From contig NZ_JASATX010000004.1 of assembly GCF_029952955.1 (NCBI RefSeq), positions 124,001-188,000 of the forward strand: DNA of 64,000 nt, written 5' to 3'. Source of the DNA: Ruicaihuangia caeni. Its GTDB lineage: Bacteria > Actinomycetota > Actinomycetes > Actinomycetales > Microbacteriaceae. Below the pieces are notes generated by a model. It was given only the letters and a program-made list of their open reading frames with translations. It did no database searches and was not told where the DNA came from. Of this stretch, positions 45,797 through 53,189 are shown piece by piece. The position numbers and the translations under genes are program-made. Each line of letters begins with the position of its first letter. Position 1 is the stretch's first letter.

Positions 45797-46557
45797 GCGT
45801 GTTCCCACGAGTGATCCCTGTGCTCCTCGTCAGCGAGGGCTACCTGGTCAAGCCGGTCAAGTTCTCCGGCGAGCGTTACATCGGCGACCCGATCAACGCC
45901 GTCCGCATCTTCAACGAGAAGCAGGTCGACGAGCTCGTCGTGCTCGACATCGACGCCGCAGTGAAGGGCACGGATCCCGATCACAGGCTGATCGAGGAGA
46001 TCGCCAGCGAGGCGTTCATGCCTGTGGCGTACGGGGGAGGTGTGCGCACATCGGAGCAAGCAAGGCGCATCACTGGCATCGGGATCGAGAAGATCGTGCT
46101 GAACACCGCTGCGTTCGAGACGCCCGCGCTCGTCACCGAGATCGCTGAGCTGCTCGGGTCGTCGAGCACTGTAGTCAGCATCGACGCCAAACGCCGTATC
46201 ACCGGCGGGTACGAGACCTACAGCCGGCGCGCATCGAGAAAGACGGGGCTGAGCCCAGTCGACGCCGCGAAGCGGGCTGTCGAGCTCGGGGCCGGCGAAC
46301 TGATCGTGTCTTCGATCGATCGCGAGAGCACGTTCAGCGGTTATGACCTCAAGCTCGTGGCGAGCGTCGCCGAGGCTGTGGAGGTTCCGGTCATCGCCCT
46401 GGGCGGCGCCTCGGGCCTCAATGACTTCGCGGCGGCGCTGCAGGCGGGCGCGTCCGCCGTCGCTGCTGGAAGCCTGTTCGTGTTGAACGGGAAGCACCGA
46501 GCGGTGCTCATCACGTATCCGGGCCAGGCCGAGATCCGGTCGCTCCGGCCGAGCTGA
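45793..46557 (+). CDS. hisF2: HisF2/AglZ-type ammonia-channel protein of acetamidino modification
   Basis: A 254-residue TIM barrel: PVLLVSEGYLVKPVKFSGE, GDPINAVRIFNEKQVDELVVLDID, VAYGGGVRTSEQARR, VSIDAKRRITGGYETYSRR and GGASGLNDFAAALQAGASAV. True HisF has an Asp in the first strand (IPCLDV); here it reads IPVLLV, so the first catalytic Asp is replaced by Leu, while the second (SIDAKR) is kept. This fits the acetamidino-modification subgroup, which is thought to pass ammonia to the amidotransferase rather than make imidazole glycerol phosphate. Four-base overlap with hisH2. Confidence 0.9.
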   Translation: MSVFPRVIPVLLVSEGYLVKPVKFSGERYIGDPINAVRIFNEKQVDELVVLDIDAAVKGTDPDHRLIEEIASEAFMPVAYGGGVRTSEQARRITGIGIEKIVLNTAAFETPALVTEIAELLGSSSTVVSIDAKRRITGGYETYSRRASRKTGLSPVDAAKRAVELGAGELIVSSIDRESTFSGYDLKLVASVAEAVEVPVIALGGASGLNDFAAALQAGASAVAAGSLFVLNGKHRAVLITYPGQAEIRSLRPS

Positions 46558-46584
46558 ATCGCACATCTCCGATAAGGAAGACGC

Positions 46585-47733
46585 ATGACTGACCCCTCCC
46601 GGCCGAGAGTCCTTGTACTGACGTTCACGCCGATCGCGCGAGAGCCCCGAGCCCTCAAGCAGATCCGCCGCTTCGCGAAGGACTACGACGTCACGACAGC
46701 GGGATTCGGCGAGGCTCCCGACCCCGACCTTCCTCACATCGAGTTGGAGTCGTCGCCCAAGGTCCGAGGATTGCAGTCCGTGCGAGGCGCGTATCTGCTG
46801 ATGCTGCTGCTGCGGCTCTACCGGCTGCTGTACTGGACGAACCCTCGGAACACCAGTGCATTCGAGAGGCTCCGCGGAATCGACTGGGATGTGATCGTCG
46901 CGCACGATGTGCAGACCGTGCCGCTCGCAACTCGTCTCGCGCCCAACCGGGGTGTCATCGTGGATCTGCACGAGTATGCGCCGCGACAGAATGAGCACTC
47001 AGTCGCGTGGCGCCTCCTGATCGGCCCCTACTTCCGCTGGATCCTGCGCAAGCATGTGTCTCATGCTGCGTCGGTCACGACAGTCAGCCAGGGCATTGTG
47101 GAAGAGTACCGGCGCGAGTTCGGACTCGAGACTGAACTGGTGGCGAACGCGACTCCGTTCCACGATTTCTCCGTTGGCGAGGTCGGCAGTCCCATACGAC
47201 TCGTGCACAGCGGAATCCCGGCGCCGGCGCGGAAGCTCGAGGTGATGATCGACGCGGTGAAGGAGACATCGACGGACGTCATCCTCGATCTCTACCTCAT
47301 CAAGGACGGATCCGAGTACTACGAGCAGTTGAAGCAGCGTGCGGCGGGCAGTCACCGCATCCGGTTCGTGGAGCCCGTGCCGTATTCCGAGCTGCTGCCG
47401 ACACTCAATACGTACGACGTCGGGCTGAGCGTGATCGCCCCCACAACGTTCAACCTGGCGTGGTGCCTGCCGAACAAGTTCTTCGACTTCATTCAGGCGC
47501 GCCTGGGTGTGATCATCGGACCGTCGCCGGAAATGATGCGTTTCGTCGATGAGCACGACATCGGCGCCGTCACCCGCGACTTCTCGGCCGACGCGCTGCG
47601 CGAAGTGCTCGATTCCCTCACACCCGAGAAGGTGTCCACGTGGAAGAACGCGTCGCACCATCATGCTCGCGAGCTCTCAAGCGAGAAGCAGGTCGAGATC
47701 TGGGCGGCTGAACTTGCGCGCGTCCTCGGGTGA
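46585..47733 (+). CDS. Glycosyltransferase family 4, paralogue of the one at 39906
   Basis: A 382-residue GT4-like enzyme: VLVLTFTPIAREPRALKQIRRF, VTTAGFGEAPD, VIVDLHEYAPRQNE, IRLVHSGIPAPARKLEVMI, ILDLYLIKDGSEYYEQL, FVEPVPYSELL and LPNKFFDFIQARLGVIIGPSPEMM. Motif order and spacing match the protein at 39906-41105 throughout, so the two arose by duplication. AAGGAAG at 46574-46580 is its ribosome site. It is last in the amidotransferase-HisH2-HisF2 unit and may transfer the modified uronic acid. Confidence 0.85.
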   Translation: MTDPSRPRVLVLTFTPIAREPRALKQIRRFAKDYDVTTAGFGEAPDPDLPHIELESSPKVRGLQSVRGAYLLMLLLRLYRLLYWTNPRNTSAFERLRGIDWDVIVAHDVQTVPLATRLAPNRGVIVDLHEYAPRQNEHSVAWRLLIGPYFRWILRKHVSHAASVTTVSQGIVEEYRREFGLETELVANATPFHDFSVGEVGSPIRLVHSGIPAPARKLEVMIDAVKETSTDVILDLYLIKDGSEYYEQLKQRAAGSHRIRFVEPVPYSELLPTLNTYDVGLSVIAPTTFNLAWCLPNKFFDFIQARLGVIIGPSPEMMRFVDEHDIGAVTRDFSADALREVLDSLTPEKVSTWKNASHHHARELSSEKQVEIWAAELARVLG

Positions 47734-47764
47734 GCCCACGAAGCACGCCCCCTCGAGCGGGGTG

Positions 47765-47818
47765 ACCGCCTCAGCGTCTCGCGACGTCGAGTCTTCCGTA
47801 GGGTTCAGACGAGGCGGT
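47765..47818. terminator. Inverted repeat between convergent units
   Basis: ACCGCCTC at 47765-47772 pairs with GAGGCGGT at 47811-47818, and after a three-base bulge GTCT pairs with AGAC. The element spans the end of the reverse WbpB-like gene and the 71-base gap after the GT4 gene. The loop is long (about 27 bases), so a terminator role is only possible. Confidence 0.35.
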
Positions 47819-48788
47819 GCGTGAGACCGTCGGCAATCAGCTTCTCGGCTATGTTCACAACCTCTGCGCCTTCCGCGAGGGTGACGATGCGAGATGTGTC
47901 GCCGGTTGCCACGGCGTCGCGGAAGGCTTCGTGCTCGGACCGAAGAGGCTCCTTCTTGTTCAGGGCATACCGTATGACGTCACCTTCGCTGACACCCCGG
48001 AAGGCCGAGATTCCGGGCCAGCTGAGCTGCTCCACGCCGTTGGCGTAATAGGTCAGATCCGCAGTGAGCGTGTCTGCGACAAGAGAGCCTTTCTCACCGG
48101 TGACGATGGTGGTGCGCTCCTTGAACGGAGTCAGCCAGTTGACGGTGTGCGACGCGATGGTGCCGTCGCTCAGAGTTCCGATCGCGATGACCATGTCTTC
48201 GTGGGGACGCCCGCTGCGGTGCGTCGTGCGAGCGTTGACCGACACATATGACTGTTGGCTCACCCACGCGGTGAGGTCGATGTCGTGCGTGGCGAGGTCC
48301 TTGATGACTCCGACATCGGCGATGCGGCCAGGGAAAGGACCCTGCCGCCGAGTGGCGATCTGGTAGATCTCGCCGAGCACGCCGTCCTGCAGGCGGCTTC
48401 GCATCGACTGGAGGGCCGGGTTGAACCGCTCGATGTGCCCTACCCCGCCAATCAGCCCCGCGGCGTTGAAGAGTTCCACGAGCTCTCGCGAAGCTTCTGC
48501 TGTGTGCGCCACCGGCTTCTCGATGAGCGCGTGCACGCCGCGTTCGGCGAGCATGCGCCCCATATCCAGGTGGTACACGGTCGGCGTTGCGATGACGCAG
48601 TAGTCCACCGTGTCGAGAAAAGCATCCAGGTCTTTGGTGACGGGTTTGCCCTCGACCGTCGGATCGACACCGTCTGCCGGGTCGTACACGCCGACGAAGT
48701 CGACGCCCTCCAGCGAGTTGAGCACTCGGCAGTGGTTGCGGCCCATCATGCCCAGCCCGAGCACTCCGGCCTTGAGCGCAGCGGTCAC
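47805..48788 (-). CDS. Gfo/Idh/MocA oxidoreductase, WbpB-like (UDP-GlcNAcA 3-dehydrogenase)
   Basis: A 327-residue protein: GVLGLGMMGRNHCRVLNSL is the Rossmann motif, ALIEKPVAHTAEASREL holds the EKP catalytic Lys, and IERFNPALQSMRSRL and DVGVIKDLATHDIDLTAW match the C-terminal oxidoreductase domain. In the Pseudomonas pathway WbpB oxidises C-3 of UDP-GlcNAc-uronate to a 3-keto sugar, with the hydride recycled by 2-oxoglutarate, and hands it to the WbpE aminotransferase. The gene order here (wbpD-like, wbpE-like, wbpB-like) supports this. Four-base overlap with the aminotransferase gene. Confidence 0.86.
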   Translation of the reverse strand: MTAALKAGVLGLGMMGRNHCRVLNSLEGVDFVGVYDPADGVDPTVEGKPVTKDLDAFLDTVDYCVIATPTVYHLDMGRMLAERGVHALIEKPVAHTAEASRELVELFNAAGLIGGVGHIERFNPALQSMRSRLQDGVLGEIYQIATRRQGPFPGRIADVGVIKDLATHDIDLTAWVSQQSYVSVNARTTHRSGRPHEDMVIAIGTLSDGTIASHTVNWLTPFKERTTIVTGEKGSLVADTLTADLTYYANGVEQLSWPGISAFRGVSEGDVIRYALNKKEPLRSEHEAFRDAVATGDTSRIVTLAEGAEVVNIAEKLIADGLTHRLV

Positions 48789-49861
48789 GCGCCCGCTCCT
48801 GCCACCGCGTTCACGGCCTCCACGACGGCATCGCGCTCGGCGTCTGTCATGGAGGGATACACAGGGAGCGACAGTACCTGCGCCGCAGCCTCCTCGGTCA
48901 CCGGCAGGTCAGCCTTCTCGGCGAAAGAGGGCAGTCGGTGGATCGGCGTCGGGTAGTAGACGCCAGAGCCGACGCCCCGCTTGGCCAGCTCCTCGGCGAA
49001 ACGGTCTCTGTCGTGGTCCACTACGCGGATCGTGTACTGGTGGTAGACGTGCACCGCGCCTTCGGCCGTGGGCGGAACGATCACACCCTCGAGATGCTGA
49101 TCGAAGTACGCCGCGTTCGCCTGCCGACGTGCAGTCCAGCCGGCGAGCTTCTTCAACTGCTCTCTCCCGATGGCTGCGTGGATGTCGGTCATCCGCGTAT
49201 TGAAGCCGACCACTTCATTGGCGTAGCGGCGCTCCATGCCCTGGTTGCGGAGCACTCGGGCAGCGCGCGCCAGCTCGCTGGAACCGGTCGTGATCATTCC
49301 GCCTTCGCCCGAGGTCATGTTCTTCGTCGGGTAGAACGAGAATGAGGCGGCCAGGCCCCAAGCGCCCACCGGCATTCCGTTGACCGAAGCGGCATGCGCC
49401 TGCGCGGCGTCTTCGTAGAGTTGCAGGCCGTGCTTGTCAGCGATCTCTGCCAGAGTCACCAGGTCGGCAGGGTGGCCGTAGAGATGCACCGGCATCACGG
49501 CTTTGGTGCGGCGCGTGATGGCGGCTTCGACAGCTGCAGGATCGATCGAGAAGTGTTTCGGCTCGATGTCGACGAACACCGGCTTCGCGCCTGCGAGCGC
49601 CACGGCGTTCGCGGTCGCAGCGAAGCTGAACGAGGGAACGATCACCTCATCGCCTGCGCCCACGCCACCAGCGAGGAACGCCATGTGAAGTGCCGACGTG
49701 CCGGAGTTGACGGCCACTGATTCGCGTCCGGCGACGATCTCGGCGAACTCGGTCTCGAACGCGGCGACTTCGGGGCCTTGAGCCAGCATGCCGGAGCGCA
49801 TGACGCGATCGACCGCGGCCCGCTCCTCCTCGCCGATCTCGGGCCGTGCTGCTGGAATCAT
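48785..49861 (-). CDS. DegT/DnrJ/EryC1 sugar aminotransferase, WbpE-like
   Basis: PLP enzyme of 358 residues: PAARPEIGEEERAAVDRVM, NSGTSALHMAFLAGGVG, DEVIVPSFSFAATANAV, YEDAAQAHAASVNG and FSFYPTKNMTSGEGGMI, where the Lys binds PLP. It transfers an amino group to the 3-keto uronate made by the WbpB-like partner, forming UDP-GlcNAc(3NH2)A. It shares one base with the stop of the acetyltransferase gene upstream and overlaps the WbpB-like gene downstream, which makes a compact three-gene operon. Confidence 0.9.
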   Translation of the reverse strand: MIPAARPEIGEEERAAVDRVMRSGMLAQGPEVAAFETEFAEIVAGRESVAVNSGTSALHMAFLAGGVGAGDEVIVPSFSFAATANAVALAGAKPVFVDIEPKHFSIDPAAVEAAITRRTKAVMPVHLYGHPADLVTLAEIADKHGLQLYEDAAQAHAASVNGMPVGAWGLAASFSFYPTKNMTSGEGGMITTGSSELARAARVLRNQGMERRYANEVVGFNTRMTDIHAAIGREQLKKLAGWTARRQANAAYFDQHLEGVIVPPTAEGAVHVYHQYTIRVVDHDRDRFAEELAKRGVGSGVYYPTPIHRLPSFAEKADLPVTEEAAAQVLSLPVYPSMTDAERDAVVEAVNAVAGAGA

Positions 49862-50463
49862 CAGTTCTCCACTTCGATGAGCGTGTTCTCGTCTGTCTGG
49901 CGGTACCGATCACCGCTGACCGGACAGATCCAGTCGATGTCGCCGTCACGTCGGAGGGGCTCTCCCGTCTTGCCCACCCAGCCGACGCGCCTGGCCGGGC
50001 TGCCGACCACGAGAGCGAAATCTGGAACGTCTTTCACGACGACGGATCCCGACCCGACGAGCGCCCACCGTCCGATGGTCACCGGCGCGACGCACGTGGC
50101 ACTCGCGCCGATCGACGCTCCTTCGCGGATGTGAACTCCGACCGGGTGCCAGTCATCGGCAGATTTCGGGGAGCCGTCGGCGTTGATTGCGCGCGGGAAG
50201 TGGTCGTTAGTCAGTACGACGGCGGGCCCGATGAAGACTCCGTGCTCGAGGCGAGCGGGCTCGTACACGAGCGCATAGTTCTGAATCTTGCAGTTGTCGC
50301 CGACATCGACTCCTGGCCCGATGTAGGCACCGCGGCCCACGATGCAGTTCTCGCCGAGGGACGCGTTCTCACGGACCTGTGCGTAGTGCCAGACACGCGA
50401 CGATGCGGCGATGCGGGCCGAAGCGGCGACGTCAGCGGTCGCATGGATATTGCTCGAGGACAA
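49861..50463 (-). CDS. Left-handed beta-helix N-acetyltransferase, WbpD-like
   Basis: A 200-residue hexapeptide-repeat enzyme: IHATADVAASARIAASSRVW, VRENASLGENCIVGRGAYIG, GVDVGDNCKIQNYALVYEPA, then FIGPAVVLTNDHFPRA and GASIGASATCVAPVTIGRWALVG. The family (WbpD/WlbB) acetylates the 3-amino group of UDP-GlcNAc3N-uronate with acetyl-CoA. The start is TTG 50463, preceded by GGAG at a distance of seven bases; no ATG or GTG fits the conserved N-terminus. The C-terminal segment DIDWICPVSGDRYR is a short extension. First gene of the operon. Confidence 0.87.
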   Translation of the reverse strand: MSSSNIHATADVAASARIAASSRVWHYAQVRENASLGENCIVGRGAYIGPGVDVGDNCKIQNYALVYEPARLEHGVFIGPAVVLTNDHFPRAINADGSPKSADDWHPVGVHIREGASIGASATCVAPVTIGRWALVGSGSVVVKDVPDFALVVGSPARRVGWVGKTGEPLRRDGDIDWICPVSGDRYRQTDENTLIEVEN

Positions 50464-50484
50464 GCAGGCTCCTAGTCGCGTTAA

Positions 50485-50503
50485 TGAGGGATCAGCGCCC
50501 TCA
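50485..50503 (-). promoter_or_regulatory. Dyad at the start of the wbpD-like operon
   Basis: TGAGGG (50485-50490) and CCCTCA (50498-50503) form a 6-bp dyad directly downstream of the TAGGAT box, around the expected transcription start. It could be an operator or a leader hairpin. Confidence 0.35.
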
Positions 50504-50509
50504 ATCCTA
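50504..50509 (-). promoter_or_regulatory. Probable -10 box of the wbpD-like operon
   Basis: TAGGAT on the reverse strand, 40 bases before TTG 50463. The leader of about 33 bases carries a TGAGGG/CCCTCA dyad and the GGAG ribosome site. Confidence 0.45.
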
Positions 50510-50581
50510 CGACCGGACCGATTGGGCCGGCTTTGATCCGGAATCGCCCGATCTAGCAGAGGGATTCGAAGGGAAATCACG

Positions 50582-50587
50582 TACCCT
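50582..50587 (+). promoter_or_regulatory. Probable -10 box of the LGFP-protein gene
   Basis: TACCCT, 25 bases before ATG 50613. Transcription would start near 50594-50595, leaving a short leader with the GGGGGG ribosome site. A GTG at 50595 could alternatively serve as a leaderless start adding six residues. Confidence 0.5.
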
Positions 50588-50612
50588 GATTTTCGTGTTC
50601 GGGGGGCTGTTG

Positions 50613-53189
50613 ATGAAGCGGGGACGACGGAAAGCACAACGAGTGCCCATTGCGCGGTCGCTCGCCGCGATCACAGCTGCGCTCGCACTCGGCGTGGGGT
50701 TGGTCGTCGGTGCGCCGGGCGCGCATGACTCGGCCGAAGCCGCGAACGCTGCTGACTTCGACGCCGGGTACATCATCAGCGACGCGAACTTCTACGACGA
50801 CGATGCCATGACGCAGGCTGAGATCCAGGCGTTTCTCGAGGCGAACACGGGTACCTGCCGCAACAGCAATTGTCTGCCAGTGCTCCGGGTCGACACTTTC
50901 GACCGCGCGGCGAACAACCCCTGCAAGGCGTATCGCGGCGCTCCGGGCGAGAGCGCAGCAGCGGTGATCTTCAAAGTGCAGCAGGCATGCAATATCAGTG
51001 CCAAGGTGATCCTCGTCACCCTGCACAAAGAGCAAGGACTCATCGGAAAGACAGCGCCGACCGACCTTGAGCTCCGCAAAGCGATGGGCTATGGCTGCCC
51101 AGACACCGCCTCGTGTGATTCGCGGTACTACGGGTTCTACAACCAGGTGTACAACGCCGCCTGGCAGTTCGGCTGGTATCGCATCGGCTACAGCACACCC
51201 GGCAGCAGTTTCTACGGCAAGTACCCGCTGGGTCAGATCAGCCAGATCCTCTATCACCCGTACAACAATTGCGGCACGTCTGGCGTTCGAGTTCAGAACT
51301 TCGCCACGGCAGCTCTGTACCACTACACGCCGTACCAACCGAATGCAGCGGCGCTCGCCAACCTCTACGGGGTGGGTGACACCTGTTCGTCCTACGGCAA
51401 TCGGAACTTCTGGCGCATGTACACGGACTGGTTCGGAAGCCCAGTCGCGGTGGACGGTACAGACGCCGTAGCCAAGGCGTTCGCTGACGCCGGCGGACCA
51501 GGCGGAGTACTCGGCGCGGTCACGGTCCCGGAGAACTGCGACCTCGGCGACTCAACCTGCTTTCAACGACATGTGAACGGCACCATCTATTGGACGGTCG
51601 AGTCCGGGGCTTGGCCGGTCGTCGGCGACTATGTGTCGATCTATGAGGCTGCCGGCGGAGTGTCTGGCCCCATGGGGCCCCCGATTGCAGCAGCAGTCAC
51701 GGTGGCTTCGACGCCCAATGGTCCGGGAGCGGGTCAGCAGTTCAAGTACGGCACCATCTACTCGTCCGCCGCGGGCGCCTACGCCGTGTGGGGCGGCATA
51801 CGGACCAAGTGGTGGAGCCTCAACGGAAATCAGGGAGAACTGGGATGGCCGACCAGTTCGCGGGCCTGCCTTGGCGCGCACTGTTGGCAGAACTTCCAAG
51901 CCGGGATCGCCTTCGAATCGCAAGCGGTGGTGAAGGGCGGATATCTCTCGTTGTACTCCTCCCTCGGAGGACCTCGCGGCTCGCTCGGTCCTGCGACCAG
52001 CGACTACGTTGACGTGCCTGACTCTGGAAACGGCGTCGGCGGCGGCCAGCAGTTCGTCAACGGCACGGTGTACAGCAGCGCTGCCGGAACGTATCCGGTG
52101 CTTGAGCCCGTGCGGACTCACTACTGGCGTGCGGGGAGCAACCAGGGCGTATTCGGCTGGCCGACTGCGGCTCAGCAGTGTGTCAACGGTCGTTGCTGGC
52201 AGCCGTTCGCCGGCGGGATCGTCGTGTCGGACGGGATCACGCTGAACAAGGCGTACTCCGACGTGTTCATCGCCACAGGTTCCGCCTCGGGGACCCTCGG
52301 GATGCCGACGAGTGCCTTTGTCGAGGTGCCGTCGACGCCGAACGGGCCTGGTTCGGGCCAGCAGTTCGAGCGCGGGACGATCTACTCGAGTGCTGCGGGC
52401 ACGTTCCCTGTGTGGGGTGTGGTTCGCGCCGAGTGGTGGCGAACCGGTGGGAACATGGGCGCGCTGGGCTGGCCTGTGGCGAACCCGGTGTGCTCCGGCG
52501 GTGTGTGCAGTCAGGAGTTCCAGAACGGGGTGGTGGTGCAGACCTCAGCCACCACGGCGGTCGTCACGCTGAGGGTTCATAGCAGCTACAGCGCTACGCA
52601 CTCGGCCTTCAAAGCCGAGCTCGGGATGCCGACGAGTGCCTTTGTCGAGGTGCCGTCGACGCCGAACGGGCCTGGTTCGGGCCAGCAGTTCGAGCGCGGG
52701 ACGATCTACTCGAGTGCTGCGGGCACGTTCCCTGTGTGGGGTGTGGTTCGCGCCGAGTGGTGGCGAACCGGTGGGAACATGGGTGGGCTGGGCTGGCCTG
52801 TGGCGAACCCGGTGTGCTCCGGCGGTGTGTGCAGTCAGGAGTTCCAGAACGGGGTGGTGACGCAGACCTCAGCCACCACGGCGGTCGTCGCTCCGCCCGT
52901 CCATCCTGACTACGCCGCGACCTATGCAGCGCACTCAGCCGAACTCGGTGCTGCAACCAGCGCATTCGTCCGCGTGGAAACGCCGAACGGCCCAGGGGGA
53001 GGGCAGCAGTTCCAGCGCGGCACCATCTATTCCAGCGCAGCCGGCACCTACGCGGTGTGGGGGGAAGTGCGCTCGTACTGGTGGAGTGCCGGTGGAAACA
53101 TGGGCTCCTTCGGGTGGCCGACCGCGGATCCCTCCTGCTCCGGCGGTCTCTGCACTCAGTCATTCCAGGGTGGAACAATCACCAGGTGA
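50613..53189 (+). CDS. Secreted LGFP-repeat cell-wall protein
   Basis: An 858-residue exported protein. A basic start (MKRGRRKAQRVP) and hydrophobic core (AAITAALALGVGLVVGAPGA) form a signal peptide. Residues about 45-285 are a Cys-containing domain with SDANFYDDDAMTQAEIQAFL and KVILVTLHKEQGLI, which I cannot place firmly; KEQGL resembles the Glu region of lysozyme-like domains. The remainder is LGFP repeats of about 54 residues: PNGPGSGQQFERGTIYSSAA, then WGVVRAEWWRTGGNMGALGWP. Such repeats bind the actinobacterial cell wall. Two 90-residue blocks are nearly identical at DNA level. The stop overlaps the next start. Confidence 0.87.
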   Translation: MKRGRRKAQRVPIARSLAAITAALALGVGLVVGAPGAHDSAEAANAADFDAGYIISDANFYDDDAMTQAEIQAFLEANTGTCRNSNCLPVLRVDTFDRAANNPCKAYRGAPGESAAAVIFKVQQACNISAKVILVTLHKEQGLIGKTAPTDLELRKAMGYGCPDTASCDSRYYGFYNQVYNAAWQFGWYRIGYSTPGSSFYGKYPLGQISQILYHPYNNCGTSGVRVQNFATAALYHYTPYQPNAAALANLYGVGDTCSSYGNRNFWRMYTDWFGSPVAVDGTDAVAKAFADAGGPGGVLGAVTVPENCDLGDSTCFQRHVNGTIYWTVESGAWPVVGDYVSIYEAAGGVSGPMGPPIAAAVTVASTPNGPGAGQQFKYGTIYSSAAGAYAVWGGIRTKWWSLNGNQGELGWPTSSRACLGAHCWQNFQAGIAFESQAVVKGGYLSLYSSLGGPRGSLGPATSDYVDVPDSGNGVGGGQQFVNGTVYSSAAGTYPVLEPVRTHYWRAGSNQGVFGWPTAAQQCVNGRCWQPFAGGIVVSDGITLNKAYSDVFIATGSASGTLGMPTSAFVEVPSTPNGPGSGQQFERGTIYSSAAGTFPVWGVVRAEWWRTGGNMGALGWPVANPVCSGGVCSQEFQNGVVVQTSATTAVVTLRVHSSYSATHSAFKAELGMPTSAFVEVPSTPNGPGSGQQFERGTIYSSAAGTFPVWGVVRAEWWRTGGNMGGLGWPVANPVCSGGVCSQEFQNGVVTQTSATTAVVAPPVHPDYAATYAAHSAELGAATSAFVRVETPNGPGGGQQFQRGTIYSSAAGTYAVWGEVRSYWWSAGGNMGSFGWPTADPSCSGGLCTQSFQGGTITR
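52296..52889 (+). repeat. 324-bp tandem duplication within the LGFP gene
   Basis: The 270 bases 52296-52565 recur at 52620-52889. By eye I find four mismatches (GCGCG against GTGGG, and GTGGTG against GTGACG), so identity is about 98%. The unit including the spacer is 324 bases, or 108 residues, equal to two LGFP repeats, and the frame is kept. Confidence 0.92.

Noticed and set aside
45191-46557. Histidine biosynthesis operon
   Set aside because: Only HisH and HisF relatives are present, beside a sugar amidotransferase, and the HisF relative lacks the first catalytic Asp; no other his gene is in the window.
52296-52889. CRISPR-like or mobile repeat
   Set aside because: The repeated blocks are in frame within one coding sequence and match the LGFP repeat period, so they are protein repeats from internal duplication.
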